From: Bdellovibrionaceae bacterium UBA1609
Lineage (GTDB): Bacteria; Bdellovibrionota; Bdellovibrionia; Bdellovibrionales; UBA1609
Direction of reading: 5' to 3'
DNA: 64,000 nucleotides
Assembly (NCBI GenBank): GCA_002321895.1
Contig: DCMZ01000005.1
Location: forward strand, 103,198-167,197
The notes beneath the pieces were generated by a model. The model was not told where the DNA came from. It worked only from the letters and a program-made list of their open reading frames with translations, and did no database searches. This document shows, in pieces, positions 17,745 through 26,570 of this stretch (the first letter of the stretch is position 1; each line of letters starts with the position of its first letter). A program made the translations under genes and the position numbers.

Positions 17745-19010
17745 CTATACGTATTTTTTTACTAAAAGTTGGTCTATTAGCCTTAAGGCAGATCCTTTAT
17801 TCTTTTGTGTCTCATTTAAAATGGGCTGCTTTAAATTCTGTAAGTCAGATTCAAGTAATGTAGGAATTAAGTCTTCTAATTCTGTTCCATTGTTTAATGT
17901 ATGGACCATGTTAAGGTTTTCTATGGATGTGTTCTTGGTAGAGAAGTCTATCGCTTCGCGGTTGTTCCTATAATAGGGGCCTACAAAAACGAGGTTACCT
18001 GTAACTAGTGGTTCCATTACACTGTGTACGCTGCCTTTAAAGGATCCTCCAACAAATGCCAGTTGGGTTTTCTTGTAGAGGTCAGCCAAAATACCCACGG
18101 TATTGATAATCAGTACGTTAGCTTCAGAATTATTGTCGTCTATAAAAAGGTCGGTCTTCAAATCCAATTTTTCAATTCTTTGAATCAACTCATCAATATG
18201 TGATTTCGTTGGTTCATGGGGAGCGATCACTAATTTCATTCGACCATCACGAATAAATTTAGCAACTGCAGGAATAATAGCTTCTTCGTCCTGTTTCCAG
18301 CTACTGCCCATGATAAGTATAGGAGTGCTTCCTGTGAAGAAGGCATGATGGATAGGATTGTTCTCGGTTTCCACTCGATAAAAAGCTTGGTCAAAGCGTG
18401 TGTCACCAACGATATCGGTTGGAGTGTTGGGTGCAATACTTTGTATATTTTCTTGATCCTGTGACGATACACAAAATATTTGATTCAGTTGCTGATAGGG
18501 ATGAAAATGAATTGCCGACAAGATCTGGTCTGAAATTTTAATGGACGATTTTGTACAGGAAAAGAGGGCTGTTTTTACATTATACTTTTGGCATTGATAG
18601 AGACACTCTGGCCACAAATCTGTACGAGCGATAAGAAGAGTTTTAGGTCTGAAGTGCTTGATAAAGCTTCGCATTGGTCCAGGCAGGTCCCATGGGAGTG
18701 GGCAGCAAAAGTCCACGTCAGGGTGGGATTCAATATTTTTCAGGTAAGTGGGCGAAAAATAGGTCACTAAGATTTTCTGTTGTGGGTATTTTTGTTTTAA
18801 TTCTCTTATGACCGACTTTGCATATTCAAATTCACCGGAGCTACAGTGAAACCATATTGGATAACTGTCTTTCGAGCCTGCAGGAAAGCGAAACCTCAAT
18901 CTCAGGCCAAACCCTTTTCGAATTTTTTTATGAAAAGGCAGGGCTATAATAGTTATAAAAAACAATACCGGTTGAATAATAAATAAGTAGATGGGGCGAA
19001 ACCAATTCAT
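17745..19010 (-). CDS. waaA: 3-deoxy-D-manno-octulosonic acid (Kdo) transferase
   Basis: 421 residues of GT-B fold, close to the usual length of WaaA/KdtA. An N-terminal hydrophobic anchor (about 5-24) is followed by IWFHCSSGEFEYAK, the region that normally carries the catalytic Glu in ASxGE; here SSGE is kept. ARTDLWPECLYQCQK (about 130-145) is the conserved D-L-W-P block, and a C-terminal FVGGSFKGSVHSVMEPL is the CMP-Kdo-binding segment (GGS-x5-HNxLEP in relatives). It transfers Kdo from CMP-Kdo to lipid A precursor at the inner membrane. Its start codon overlaps the upstream glycosyltransferase stop (TGATG), so the two are coupled. Confidence 0.92.
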   Translation of the reverse strand: MNWFRPIYLFIIQPVLFFITIIALPFHKKIRKGFGLRLRFRFPAGSKDSYPIWFHCSSGEFEYAKSVIRELKQKYPQQKILVTYFSPTYLKNIESHPDVDFCCPLPWDLPGPMRSFIKHFRPKTLLIARTDLWPECLYQCQKYNVKTALFSCTKSSIKISDQILSAIHFHPYQQLNQIFCVSSQDQENIQSIAPNTPTDIVGDTRFDQAFYRVETENNPIHHAFFTGSTPILIMGSSWKQDEEAIIPAVAKFIRDGRMKLVIAPHEPTKSHIDELIQRIEKLDLKTDLFIDDNNSEANVLIINTVGILADLYKKTQLAFVGGSFKGSVHSVMEPLVTGNLVFVGPYYRNNREAIDFSTKNTSIENLNMVHTLNNGTELEDLIPTLLESDLQNLKQPILNETQKNKGSALRLIDQLLVKKYV

Positions 19011-20017
19011 CAGATGCTGCTTTCGATCGATTGAGCGACGACTTTAGGGCTTATTTCAATCATACATTTTTGATAGATATCTTGGCTGCAGCGTCCACGG
19101 CCATCCTTTGTGCAAGGTCGACAGGGAAGCTCTATTTCTAACACTTGAGAGTTAGCAAAGGTAGGATGGCCAAAGGCTGTTGGGCCCATGAGGGCTCGGG
19201 TTGGGCGCCCTAAATGATCGGACAAATGCATCACTCCGGTGTCCGCGCTCACTACCATATCTGCTTTGGTCAATACTGAGCAGGTTTCTAACCATGAACA
19301 TTTGCCGGCGAGATTAAAAACGCGTTGTGGGTCAATGGCCTGGATGTCCTTACAAAAGTCATCATCAGGTCCTCCTAAAATTACAAATTGTCTATCGGTC
19401 ATTTCTTGAATAAGCCGCTTCCAGTGGTCGACAGGCCATCTCTTCATTGGCCAGGCCGCTGAGGGGGCTAGAGCTATAAAGGAGTTCGGTAGATCACCCT
19501 TAAATTCAGGAGTATTCAGTGGAACCTTTAAGCTTTTTATTTTCGTCTCAGATGTTTTCCACCAGTTCTGTAGAGGTTGGATGAAGGACATGGCGCCACG
19601 AAAGGGCTTCTCATAGGTGTTTATTCTTAGTTTGAAAAGTAGAAACCGGCGCCATCTGTATTTAGATCTACGCACAAATTTATATCGAGGGATTTTTCCA
19701 AAAGAGAACACTTGGGTCCAAAAAATAACCCACATTACAATATGGCTTCGCACATTGTTATGGGCATCATAAATATGGGTATAATTGTTTCTCGCCAAGG
19801 CTATTGAGGTTTTAATTAAAGGCACGAGCCCTAGTTTTCTGTCGAAGGAAATCACTCGATCAATATCTTGGTGAGACCTAACGAACTCTCCAAAGTCGGA
19901 CCTGACAATCCAATGAACTTCCGCGGAAGAGTTTTCGGCTTTTATCAATGTGGGTACAGAAAAGCATTGAATGATATCGCCAAAGCTAGAAAAACGAATG
20001 ATCAGGGTTTTATTCAT
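19010..20017 (-). CDS. Family 9 glycosyltransferase (ADP-heptose:LPS heptosyltransferase-like)
   Basis: 335 residues. The N-terminus NKTLIIRFSSFGDIIQCFSVP is the family 9 signature (I-R-x-S-x-x-G-D-hydrophobic). FIALAPSAAWPMKRWPVDHW near residue 175 is the conserved substrate-binding loop. ADMVVSADTGVMHLSDHLG near 255 is the hallmark D-T-G-x-M-H-x-A/S motif for the nucleotide sugar. LPCRPCTKDGRGRCSQD is a cysteine-rich C-terminal stretch often seen in this family. It adds heptose to the inner LPS core on the cytoplasmic face. Which heptosyltransferase (WaaC, WaaF or WaaQ type) cannot be decided. It sits between gor and waaA in one minus-strand unit. Confidence 0.9.
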   Translation of the reverse strand: MNKTLIIRFSSFGDIIQCFSVPTLIKAENSSAEVHWIVRSDFGEFVRSHQDIDRVISFDRKLGLVPLIKTSIALARNNYTHIYDAHNNVRSHIVMWVIFWTQVFSFGKIPRYKFVRRSKYRWRRFLLFKLRINTYEKPFRGAMSFIQPLQNWWKTSETKIKSLKVPLNTPEFKGDLPNSFIALAPSAAWPMKRWPVDHWKRLIQEMTDRQFVILGGPDDDFCKDIQAIDPQRVFNLAGKCSWLETCSVLTKADMVVSADTGVMHLSDHLGRPTRALMGPTAFGHPTFANSQVLEIELPCRPCTKDGRGRCSQDIYQKCMIEISPKVVAQSIESSI

Positions 20018-20023
20018 TAAACA

Positions 20024-21373
20024 TTATCTCATAGTTACAAATTCTTCAGACGCTGTGGGATGAATAGCGACAGTGCTATCTAAATCCGCCTTCGTAGCCC
20101 CCATTTTCATCGCCACGGCAAATCCTTGAATCATTTCATCCACCCCAAGTCCAATACCATGGAGTCCTACAACATTTTCTTCGGGGCCTTGGCAGATGAT
20201 TTTAAATAGCGTTTTTTGTTTTTTGTCCTGGGGGAGTGGAGAGAAGAACATGTTAATAAACTGCGATTTGTAAACTTTGATATTTTCCTTCCCCCATTTA
20301 TTTATGGCGGCTTCCTCCGAATATCCAACAGTCCCAATAGGCGGGTGAGAAAAAATAACAGAAGGCACAAAATTGTAGTCTAACTTTGAGTTCTTTTCCT
20401 TGTTAAAAATTCTATGAGCGAGTTTTCTGCCTGCGGCGATCGCGACTGGGGTGAGTAATAGTTTTCCCGTTACATCACCTAAAGCAAAAATATGTGGATC
20501 TTTTGTGTTTTCATATTCATCCACTTCAATTTGTCCCCAAGAATCCATTGTGACATTTGTATTTTCCAGATTCAGATTTTTTGTGTTGGGAGAACGGCCG
20601 GTGGCCCATACCACTTTGTCAAAAATCACAGTTTCATCATTCTCAAACAAGACTTCTATTTGCTTATTTTCTAGCAGCGTAAGCTTCCTGGGTATACACT
20701 GACTTTTAAAGCGAATTCCGTCTTTTTGCATTTGATCTAAAAGAGTTAAAGCGATTTCTTGATCGAAGGCCGTTAGAATTTTTGGTCCGCGATTTAACAA
20801 AACTACATCGCTTCCAAGGGTATGAAGTACTCCAGCCAGTTCAACTCCTATGTAGCCGGCTCCGACTATGAGGACTTTTTCAGGCTGTTCTTCCCATCCA
20901 AAAAATTCATCAGAGGTGTCAGCATGCTCGCCACCTTCAATGTTAGGGAGGTTGGGCTGCCCTCCTGTTGCGATCAGTATATTTTTGCCGCTATAAGTCT
21001 TTTCATTCACCTTAACCGTTTGCGAGTCTACAAACTGGGCTTCTCCTTGAATCCATTCTACATTTGAATTTCCAAGATTTCGGTCATAAATGCCGTTGAG
21101 TCGTTCCACATAGGCGGTTCGCGCTCGCGTAAGTGTTTGCCAATCTAATTGAGGTGATGCTGCTTTGAACCCGTAGGGTTCAGCGTAACTCATCATTTCG
21201 GCAATATGGGCGGCATTCCACATGACTTTTTTGGGAACACAGCCCACATTCACGCAGGTTCCTCCCAGTTTTTTGGATTCAATGAGAAGGCATTTCGCAC
21301 CAAACTCAGCAGCCCTCCGTGCTGTGGCGATACCGCCACTTCCACCACCAATAACAATTAGATCAAAGTCCAT
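20024..21373 (-). CDS. gor: Glutathione-disulfide reductase
   Basis: 449 residues from ATG 21373, preceded by AGGATAGG; longer in-frame starts lack support. FAD-binding GGGSGGIATARR is at residues 9-20, followed by the redox-active pair Cys40-Cys45 in GGTCVNVGC. VLIVGAGYIGVELAGVLHTLG is the NADPH-binding domain. ALGDVTGKLLLTPVAIAAGR is the second FAD motif. The C-terminal HPTASEEFVTMR holds the catalytic His-Glu pair. Length and the HPT-SEE ending match glutathione reductase rather than lipoamide dehydrogenase. It keeps cytosolic glutathione reduced with NADPH. It is the first gene of a unit with the heptosyltransferase (6-bp gap) and waaA. Confidence 0.93.
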   Translation of the reverse strand: MDFDLIVIGGGSGGIATARRAAEFGAKCLLIESKKLGGTCVNVGCVPKKVMWNAAHIAEMMSYAEPYGFKAASPQLDWQTLTRARTAYVERLNGIYDRNLGNSNVEWIQGEAQFVDSQTVKVNEKTYSGKNILIATGGQPNLPNIEGGEHADTSDEFFGWEEQPEKVLIVGAGYIGVELAGVLHTLGSDVVLLNRGPKILTAFDQEIALTLLDQMQKDGIRFKSQCIPRKLTLLENKQIEVLFENDETVIFDKVVWATGRSPNTKNLNLENTNVTMDSWGQIEVDEYENTKDPHIFALGDVTGKLLLTPVAIAAGRKLAHRIFNKEKNSKLDYNFVPSVIFSHPPIGTVGYSEEAAINKWGKENIKVYKSQFINMFFSPLPQDKKQKTLFKIICQGPEENVVGLHGIGLGVDEMIQGFAVAMKMGATKADLDSTVAIHPTASEEFVTMR

Positions 21374-21527
21374 ATAGCCTATCCTACAAAAAGTGGAAAA
21401 TTTGAGAAAAGTATAACTATTAGAGGCACTTAGGGGCAACCGTTCTTTTCTGCTTCACATCAAGCAGGGGCCAGTTCAGCTAGAGACTATTGGTTACTAG
21501 CGTTTCTTTGCCTATAATTTATGTTGT

Positions 21528-22214
21528 ATGGATGATAATGAAAAAAATTTTTACAATCCCGTCGCTCCCAAAGAGAAACTCTATGTTCTTGAATATTTGG
21601 GAAAAGAAAAGCGGCCCATAGTTTTACAGGCTCCCTCAGGCTCCACTCACAAAAGTCACGTCATGGGTAGTTCTCGGAAAGAGGTCCGAGTACAAGAAGC
21701 TCCCGGCATGACGGTAAATACTGGGGATACAGTTTCTTTTATGGTGATATTTGATCGCAATAAGTATTGGTTTCGAGGCAGTGTAGAAGTGGTTTCGGGC
21801 TATTTGATTTTTGGTGAAGATATTGAGATTAGAAAGATTCAAAGAAGAGAAAATTTTAGAGCCTCAGTTCCTGGAACCATTTTAGTGGAATTGCAAATGG
21901 ATATTTATGGTGAGCAAAACTTCAATAAGTCGTTTCCCATCTTAGACATCTCTTTTGGAGGTTGTCAGTTTGAAGTGAATGGTACCAGTATGCCTTTCGT
22001 TGATGGAGGTCTATTTCAAGGCTCGATTGAGTCACCCAGGTCTTCAAAACCTATTCCCGTACGGGGAGTTGTTCGTCGTGTGCTGAAGAATACAGAACAC
22101 GGATTTATGCGAGTGGGAGTGCAATTCGACGAGCATGATCGTGGAGTAGAAACACCATTGATGGATTTAATCATGCATTGTGCTCGTGAAAGTCAGAAAT
22201 ACGAAGCCCTTTAA
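21528..22214 (+). CDS. PilZ-domain c-di-GMP effector
   Basis: 228 residues. The N-terminal half looks like a YcgR-N-type beta domain (TVNTGDTVSFMVIFDRNKYWFRG). The PilZ half has both nucleotide contacts: an arginine cluster QRRENFRA at about 104-110 and DISFGGCQFEV at about 142-152, corresponding to the RxxxR and [D/N]xSxxG motifs. It should bind cyclic di-GMP and change activity of a partner, classically in motility or surface behaviour. It has no TM or enzyme domain. The gene stands alone between divergent gor and convergent DUF455 genes. No strong SD is seen before the ATG. Confidence 0.88.
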   Translation: MDDNEKNFYNPVAPKEKLYVLEYLGKEKRPIVLQAPSGSTHKSHVMGSSRKEVRVQEAPGMTVNTGDTVSFMVIFDRNKYWFRGSVEVVSGYLIFGEDIEIRKIQRRENFRASVPGTILVELQMDIYGEQNFNKSFPILDISFGGCQFEVNGTSMPFVDGGLFQGSIESPRSSKPIPVRGVVRRVLKNTEHGFMRVGVQFDEHDRGVETPLMDLIMHCARESQKYEAL

Positions 22215-22233
22215 TCCTTTTCCGTTTTCAAGT

Positions 22234-23016
22234 TTAAAGCTGATTTTGAAAGTCCTGCAGAGTTTGGATCTGACTTTCGCTAAATCCGGCTTTTAATCTT
22301 AAGGATCTATTGATTTTCTCACGGCGGTCGGGGAGTTGGTGGGCTAGCTTTGCCATCCTAATTTTAAAATCATCATCAGGAGAGGTTCCAAGTTCTTTAC
22401 AAAATTGAGTGTACCATCTTGTGCCAAACTGAACATGCCCCATTTCATCTTTAGCAATGACTCGAACAATTTTATCGGCTTGGGGAGAGTGAACTCCACT
22501 GAGTCGATTTAAGATGGAATCGCTGGCGTCGAGTCCGGAGCCTTCTAAATAACAATGTACAATCAGCATTCGATCTAGAAGAGAATCTTCAGAAGCGGTG
22601 CAATCCCAGAGCGCCGTATGGATGGGCCAATCGCCCCATTGGTAACCCAATGATTCTATGCCTCGCAGACACAACTTTAAGTGATGTCCCTCTTCAAGGG
22701 CTATTTTTCCAAGCTGTTCTTTAAACGGATGGGGGGCTTCTGTGTATTGAAGCAAAGTGCGAATGGCCAGTTCCATCGCTTGTAGTTCAATGTTAGCTAG
22801 GTCATGTAAAAGTCTTGCTTGGCCCTCCGCTAGAGAAATTCCTTTTTTAGGTGGATGTAGGCCAGGAGTGAGGACTTGAATATCTCTCGTGGGGTGCATA
22901 GGAATTGTATATGCGGTACCAGACAGCACATTATGCAGGGTGCTTTCTAGAGCATCGAGTTTCTTGAATACATTGGGTTCCGCAAGTAGGCCGGTCTGCA
23001 AAATGCTTTGAGTCAT
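22234..23016 (-). CDS. DUF455 ferritin-like protein
   Basis: 260 residues. Typical DUF455/COG2833 features are present: HDLANIELQAMELAIRTLLQ (about 70-90), EEGHHLKLCLRGIESLGYQWGD (about 107-128), YLEGSGLDA and KDEMGHVQFGTRWY (about 188-201). The E-x-x-E / E-x-x-H / E-x-x-H spacing is that of diiron ferritin-like enzymes. The physiological reaction of the family is not established to my knowledge. Relatives of the fold include the tRNA hydroxylase MiaE. It converges with the PilZ gene and is divergent from the methyltransferase gene. Confidence 0.88.
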   Translation of the reverse strand: MTQSILQTGLLAEPNVFKKLDALESTLHNVLSGTAYTIPMHPTRDIQVLTPGLHPPKKGISLAEGQARLLHDLANIELQAMELAIRTLLQYTEAPHPFKEQLGKIALEEGHHLKLCLRGIESLGYQWGDWPIHTALWDCTASEDSLLDRMLIVHCYLEGSGLDASDSILNRLSGVHSPQADKIVRVIAKDEMGHVQFGTRWYTQFCKELGTSPDDDFKIRMAKLAHQLPDRREKINRSLRLKAGFSESQIQTLQDFQNQL

Positions 23017-23087
23017 AGGTGTGCTAATATAGACAAATACGGCAATAAAGATAGAGATTTGGTTCTGCGTCGAAAGAGGGATGGGTC

Positions 23088-23741
23088 ATGAAGAAAGATT
23101 ACGATGAGCTTTACCGTGAGTTTAGAGAAAACGGCAGTGAAGGATGGGGTGGCCCTAGTTTTCGCGCTCGAACAAATTTCCTTAAAAAGTCAATTCAGAC
23201 GTTTTTAAGTGAGTTGCCAAAGGGCGAAGCTGTACGCACTTTGGATTTGGGATGTGGAGCTGGAGAGTTAACACAGTATTTAACCGAATTGGGTTACGAT
23301 GCTGTTGGGATGGATCTTTCTTCAGAGGCCATTGAGTGGGCAAAAAACAGACACCCCAATTTGGTGTTTTTCCAGGGGGATGCTCTTGGTGAAATGAATT
23401 GGGGTGGAAAGTACCACCTCATAGTGGACAGCCATACCATTCATTGTATAACTGGCAGTGATCGGTCTGTACTCGCCCAGAATGTTTATAACCATCTTAT
23501 GCCAGGTGGGCTACTGTTGATAAATCATATGGTGGGTGATTTAAAAGAGGAAATTTCCTATGGTAGCTTTGACGTTAATCGAAGACTGCAAATTCGTGGT
23601 GAAAGGCCTTATAGGTACATGCCTGAGAGTTGGTTGGATTTAAAGTCGGAATGGAGTTCCTTTGGTTTTGAAGTTGTGAAACATTGGGTCTCGTCGGGTT
23701 CACCCTGGGATTGTGCCCATATTTTAATGAAGAGGATATAG
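23088..23741 (+). CDS. Class I SAM-dependent methyltransferase
   Basis: 217 residues. Motif I LDLGCGAGE is at residues 52-60. GMDLSSEAIEWAKNRHP forms motif II with the acidic ribose-binding residue. HLIVDSHTIHCITG is the motif IV region and PGGLLLINHMVGD a post-motif strand. The substrate is unknown. The DSHTIHC stretch and overall size resemble small-molecule or thiol methyltransferases rather than RNA enzymes. The TAG stop is followed directly by the TTG start of the photolyase gene, so the two are probably translationally coupled. Confidence 0.88.
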   Translation: MKKDYDELYREFRENGSEGWGGPSFRARTNFLKKSIQTFLSELPKGEAVRTLDLGCGAGELTQYLTELGYDAVGMDLSSEAIEWAKNRHPNLVFFQGDALGEMNWGGKYHLIVDSHTIHCITGSDRSVLAQNVYNHLMPGGLLLINHMVGDLKEEISYGSFDVNRRLQIRGERPYRYMPESWLDLKSEWSSFGFEVVKHWVSSGSPWDCAHILMKRI

Positions 23742-25229
23742 TTGAAAAAAATTGGTTTGCATTGGTTTCGTAGAGATTTGAGAGTGGCAGGCAACCCTGC
23801 ATTAATCTATAACTTTAAAAATAGTGAAGGTAATACCCTTGGTTTATTTTGTTTTGATCGTAAGTTCTTGTCTCGTCCAGACATGTCTTTTGATAGGTTT
23901 CAGTTTTTTCTAAACACTCTTTCCCAGTTGCGCAATGAATTGCGTGAGTTGGGTGGAGATCTTTTGGTTTTGGATGAGGGGCCAGATTCTGCACTGTCTG
24001 CTCTTATCGATGGGTTTAAACAAAGCGAAAAATATCATCTAGATTTGGTAACTTGGAATAGGGATTACGAGCCATTTGCAAGAGAACGGGATCAGAGGAT
24101 AAAGGATCTACTCTCCGAACAGTCCATTGAGAATAAAAATTTTAGAGATCATCTCCTGTTGGAGCCCTGGGAGGTGTTGAAGGATTCTAGTGACCCACAA
24201 TCCATGTATCAGGTCTTTACCCCTTATTCTAGAAAGTGGCTAGAGGCTTTTAAGACGGAGGGAGTTCAAAAGCGGCTCCAAAGGCAAGTAAATGGACTTT
24301 CCTATTTGGAAAAACGCCTTAAAGGGGAAAAGCTAAAAAAAATATTTAATGTGCAATGGAAAGATCTTGATCTGAATTTTTCTAAGAAAGATCAATTGGA
24401 AGAATGCCTTGCGGGCAATCTAGAAAAAGTTTCCTATGATATTCCTAAAGGGGGAAGCCTGGAAGCCTATCAAAAACTCAAAGAGTTTGAGGAAGCCATT
24501 GATCAGTATGGAGAGTCTCGAGATATACCCCATTTAGAGGCCACTTCAGATTTTTCCATGTTTTTAAAGAATGGCTCCCTGACGATCCCACAGATTATTC
24601 AATATTATGATTTAAAACCCTATAAAAAGCCCGAAACTAGTAGAGATAAGTTTTTCAGCGAATTGATTTGGAGGGAGTTTTACTACGGAATTTTGTATCA
24701 CAATCCGCGGGTGGAGCAGGAAGAATTTCAACTCAAATACAAAGGTTTAAGCTGGGACAATAATGAGGAATGGTTTGAGGCATGGAAGGAAGGGAAGACG
24801 GGTTTTCCCATTGTGGATGCGGGAATGCGGCAGCTTAAAACCACTGGAAAAATGCATAACCGAGTTCGAATGATTGTGGCTTCATTTCTAACGAAGGATT
24901 TATTGATAGATTGGCGTTGGGGTGAAAAGTACTTTATGCATAAGCTGCTAGATGGTGATCTGGCAGCCAATAATGGTGGATGGCAATGGGCGGCTTCAAC
25001 AGGCTGCGATGCTCAACCCTATTTTAGAATCTTTAACCCTTGGTCCCAGTCGAAGAAGTTTGATAGCGAGGGACATTACATCAAAAGATATCTGCCCGAA
25101 CTAGAAGACTATCCCAGTAAAAAACTGCATGAACCGATTCTTGACCATGAGAAATATCCTCAGCCTATTGTGGATCATAAAGCGCAGCGTGAAAAGGCAT
25201 TGGAAATGTATAAATCCAAGCGAGACTAA
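23742..25229 (+). CDS. phrB: Deoxyribodipyrimidine photolyase (CPD class I-like)
   Basis: 495 residues from a TTG start immediately after the preceding stop, with AGAGGA upstream. The N-terminal alpha/beta domain starts LHWFRRDLRVAGNPAL. The FAD-binding C-terminal domain holds ELIWREFYYGILY, PIVDAGMRQLKTTGKMHNRVRM and LDGDLAANNGGWQWAASTGCDAQPYFRIFNP, the strongest signatures of class I photolyases. It uses blue light and FADH- to split cyclobutane pyrimidine dimers. Its presence implies exposure to daylight. It ends overlapping the convergent cupin gene by 4 bp. A cryptochrome-like non-repair role is less likely given conservation of the NNGGWQW loop. Confidence 0.93.
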   Translation: MKKIGLHWFRRDLRVAGNPALIYNFKNSEGNTLGLFCFDRKFLSRPDMSFDRFQFFLNTLSQLRNELRELGGDLLVLDEGPDSALSALIDGFKQSEKYHLDLVTWNRDYEPFARERDQRIKDLLSEQSIENKNFRDHLLLEPWEVLKDSSDPQSMYQVFTPYSRKWLEAFKTEGVQKRLQRQVNGLSYLEKRLKGEKLKKIFNVQWKDLDLNFSKKDQLEECLAGNLEKVSYDIPKGGSLEAYQKLKEFEEAIDQYGESRDIPHLEATSDFSMFLKNGSLTIPQIIQYYDLKPYKKPETSRDKFFSELIWREFYYGILYHNPRVEQEEFQLKYKGLSWDNNEEWFEAWKEGKTGFPIVDAGMRQLKTTGKMHNRVRMIVASFLTKDLLIDWRWGEKYFMHKLLDGDLAANNGGWQWAASTGCDAQPYFRIFNPWSQSKKFDSEGHYIKRYLPELEDYPSKKLHEPILDHEKYPQPIVDHKAQREKALEMYKSKRD

Positions 25230-25552
25230 TTGGTGTGGATGGTTTTGCTATTCGGTTCTGATCTTTCTTTGATCACAAGCATTTTGATGCCTAGTTCAGG
25301 GTGGACCCAAGTGACTTGATGTTTTTCACCCGCTTCAACCATAAGGCATTCATCAGGACGGAGGCGATAGGTGATTCCTTCAATTTCTAGATCTAACTCA
25401 CCCGAAACACCCACGTAATATTCGGAAAAAGGATGCGAGTGCAAACACTCCGTCGGTAATAGCTCTTTGTATTCAGCCAGTCCAATTTCTATTGAGGATT
25501 GGTTCCAATGCCCGCAAAACTTATTGTGTACATCTTTTTTAAGCTGTTTCAT
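25226..25552 (-). CDS. Small cupin-domain protein
   Basis: 108 residues forming a single cupin. Motif 1 is represented by CLHSHPFSEYYVGVSGELDLEI (His-x-His plus Glu for metal) and motif 2 by GEKHQVTWVH. The compact size suits a sugar- or small-molecule-binding or isomerase-like cupin. The substrate is unknown. It starts 14 bp after menB on the same strand and is likely co-transcribed with it. Confidence 0.8.
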   Translation of the reverse strand: MKQLKKDVHNKFCGHWNQSSIEIGLAEYKELLPTECLHSHPFSEYYVGVSGELDLEIEGITYRLRPDECLMVEAGEKHQVTWVHPELGIKMLVIKERSEPNSKTIHTN

Positions 25553-25565
25553 TGAACCTCAGTCT

Positions 25566-26462
25566 CTAGTAGTGCCAAGGGAATTCTTTAAAGTTTTTAT
25601 CTCGCTTTTCTACAAAGGCATCGCGGCCTTCTTTGGCCTCTTCTGTTCCATAGGCAAGGCGAGTGGCTTCTCCGGCAAACAGTTGCTGACCGACCATTCC
25701 GTCGTCAGTGAGGTTAAAACCAAACTTGAGCATTCGCATGGCCGTGGGAGACTTGTCGTTTATGAGAGCTCCCCATTCTAGTGCTGTTGTTTCAAGATCC
25801 CCATGGGGAACCACTTTATTAACCATGCCCATTTGAAAAGCCTCATCCGCAGTATAATCGAGTCCCAAAAAGAAAATCTCTCGTGCTCTCTTTTGTCCTA
25901 TTTGTTTGGCAAGATAAGCGGATCCATATCCGCTGTCGAAGCTAGCTACGTCTGGATCTGTTTGTTTAAAAATAGCATGTTCTTTAGAAGCAATAGTCAT
26001 GTCGCAGACCACGTGCAGTGAATGCCCACCTCCGACAGCCCATCCAGGAACTACGGCAATAACAATCTTAGGCATGAACCGGATGAGGCGTTGAACCTCT
26101 AAGATATGGAGGCGACCCAATCGCGCCGGATCCACAGCTTCTTCTGAATCAGTATATTTATATCCATCTTTGCCTCTAATCCTCTGATCACCTCCAGCAC
26201 TAAAAGCCCAACCACCATCTTTTGGCGAGGGTCCATTTCCGGTAATGAGAACGCAACCTACGTCGGACCACATTCGAGCATGGTCTAGGCAGCGGTACAA
26301 TTCATCCACTGTTTTAGGTCGAAAAGCATTACGACATTCTGGTCGGTTAAAAGCAATTCTTACGGTTCCCTGAGATCGTGCACGGTGATAGGTAACATCC
26401 TCTAAGTTATCAAAGCCTGGAACTTCCTGCCATAGATCTTCGTTGAAAATATCAGAAACCAT
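25566..26462 (-). CDS. menB: 1,4-dihydroxy-2-naphthoyl-CoA synthase
   Basis: 298 residues of the crotonase superfamily. MenB-type signatures: VRIAFNRPECRNAFRP near residue 33, WAFSAGGDQRIRGKDGY (about 87-103, the AGGDQ oxyanion and mobile-loop region), AVVPGWAVGGGHSLHVVCD, and TDPDVASFDSGYGSAYLAKQIGQKRAREI, whose Asp and Gly-Tyr block are typical of MenB. It closes the second ring of menaquinone from succinylbenzoyl-CoA. So this organism probably makes menaquinone, although no other men genes are in view. AGGGAGAGC is a good RBS. Confidence 0.93.
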   Translation of the reverse strand: MVSDIFNEDLWQEVPGFDNLEDVTYHRARSQGTVRIAFNRPECRNAFRPKTVDELYRCLDHARMWSDVGCVLITGNGPSPKDGGWAFSAGGDQRIRGKDGYKYTDSEEAVDPARLGRLHILEVQRLIRFMPKIVIAVVPGWAVGGGHSLHVVCDMTIASKEHAIFKQTDPDVASFDSGYGSAYLAKQIGQKRAREIFFLGLDYTADEAFQMGMVNKVVPHGDLETTALEWGALINDKSPTAMRMLKFGFNLTDDGMVGQQLFAGEATRLAYGTEEAKEGRDAFVEKRDKNFKEFPWHY

Positions 26463-26570
26463 AATTTGCTCTCCCTGTTTTTCCTATTTCCTAGCCTTTT
26501 CCGGCTAAGGTGTCCACTTCCCATATAAAATTATCCTTTATTCGCCTCACTTTGGTTCAATTCCTAGGTA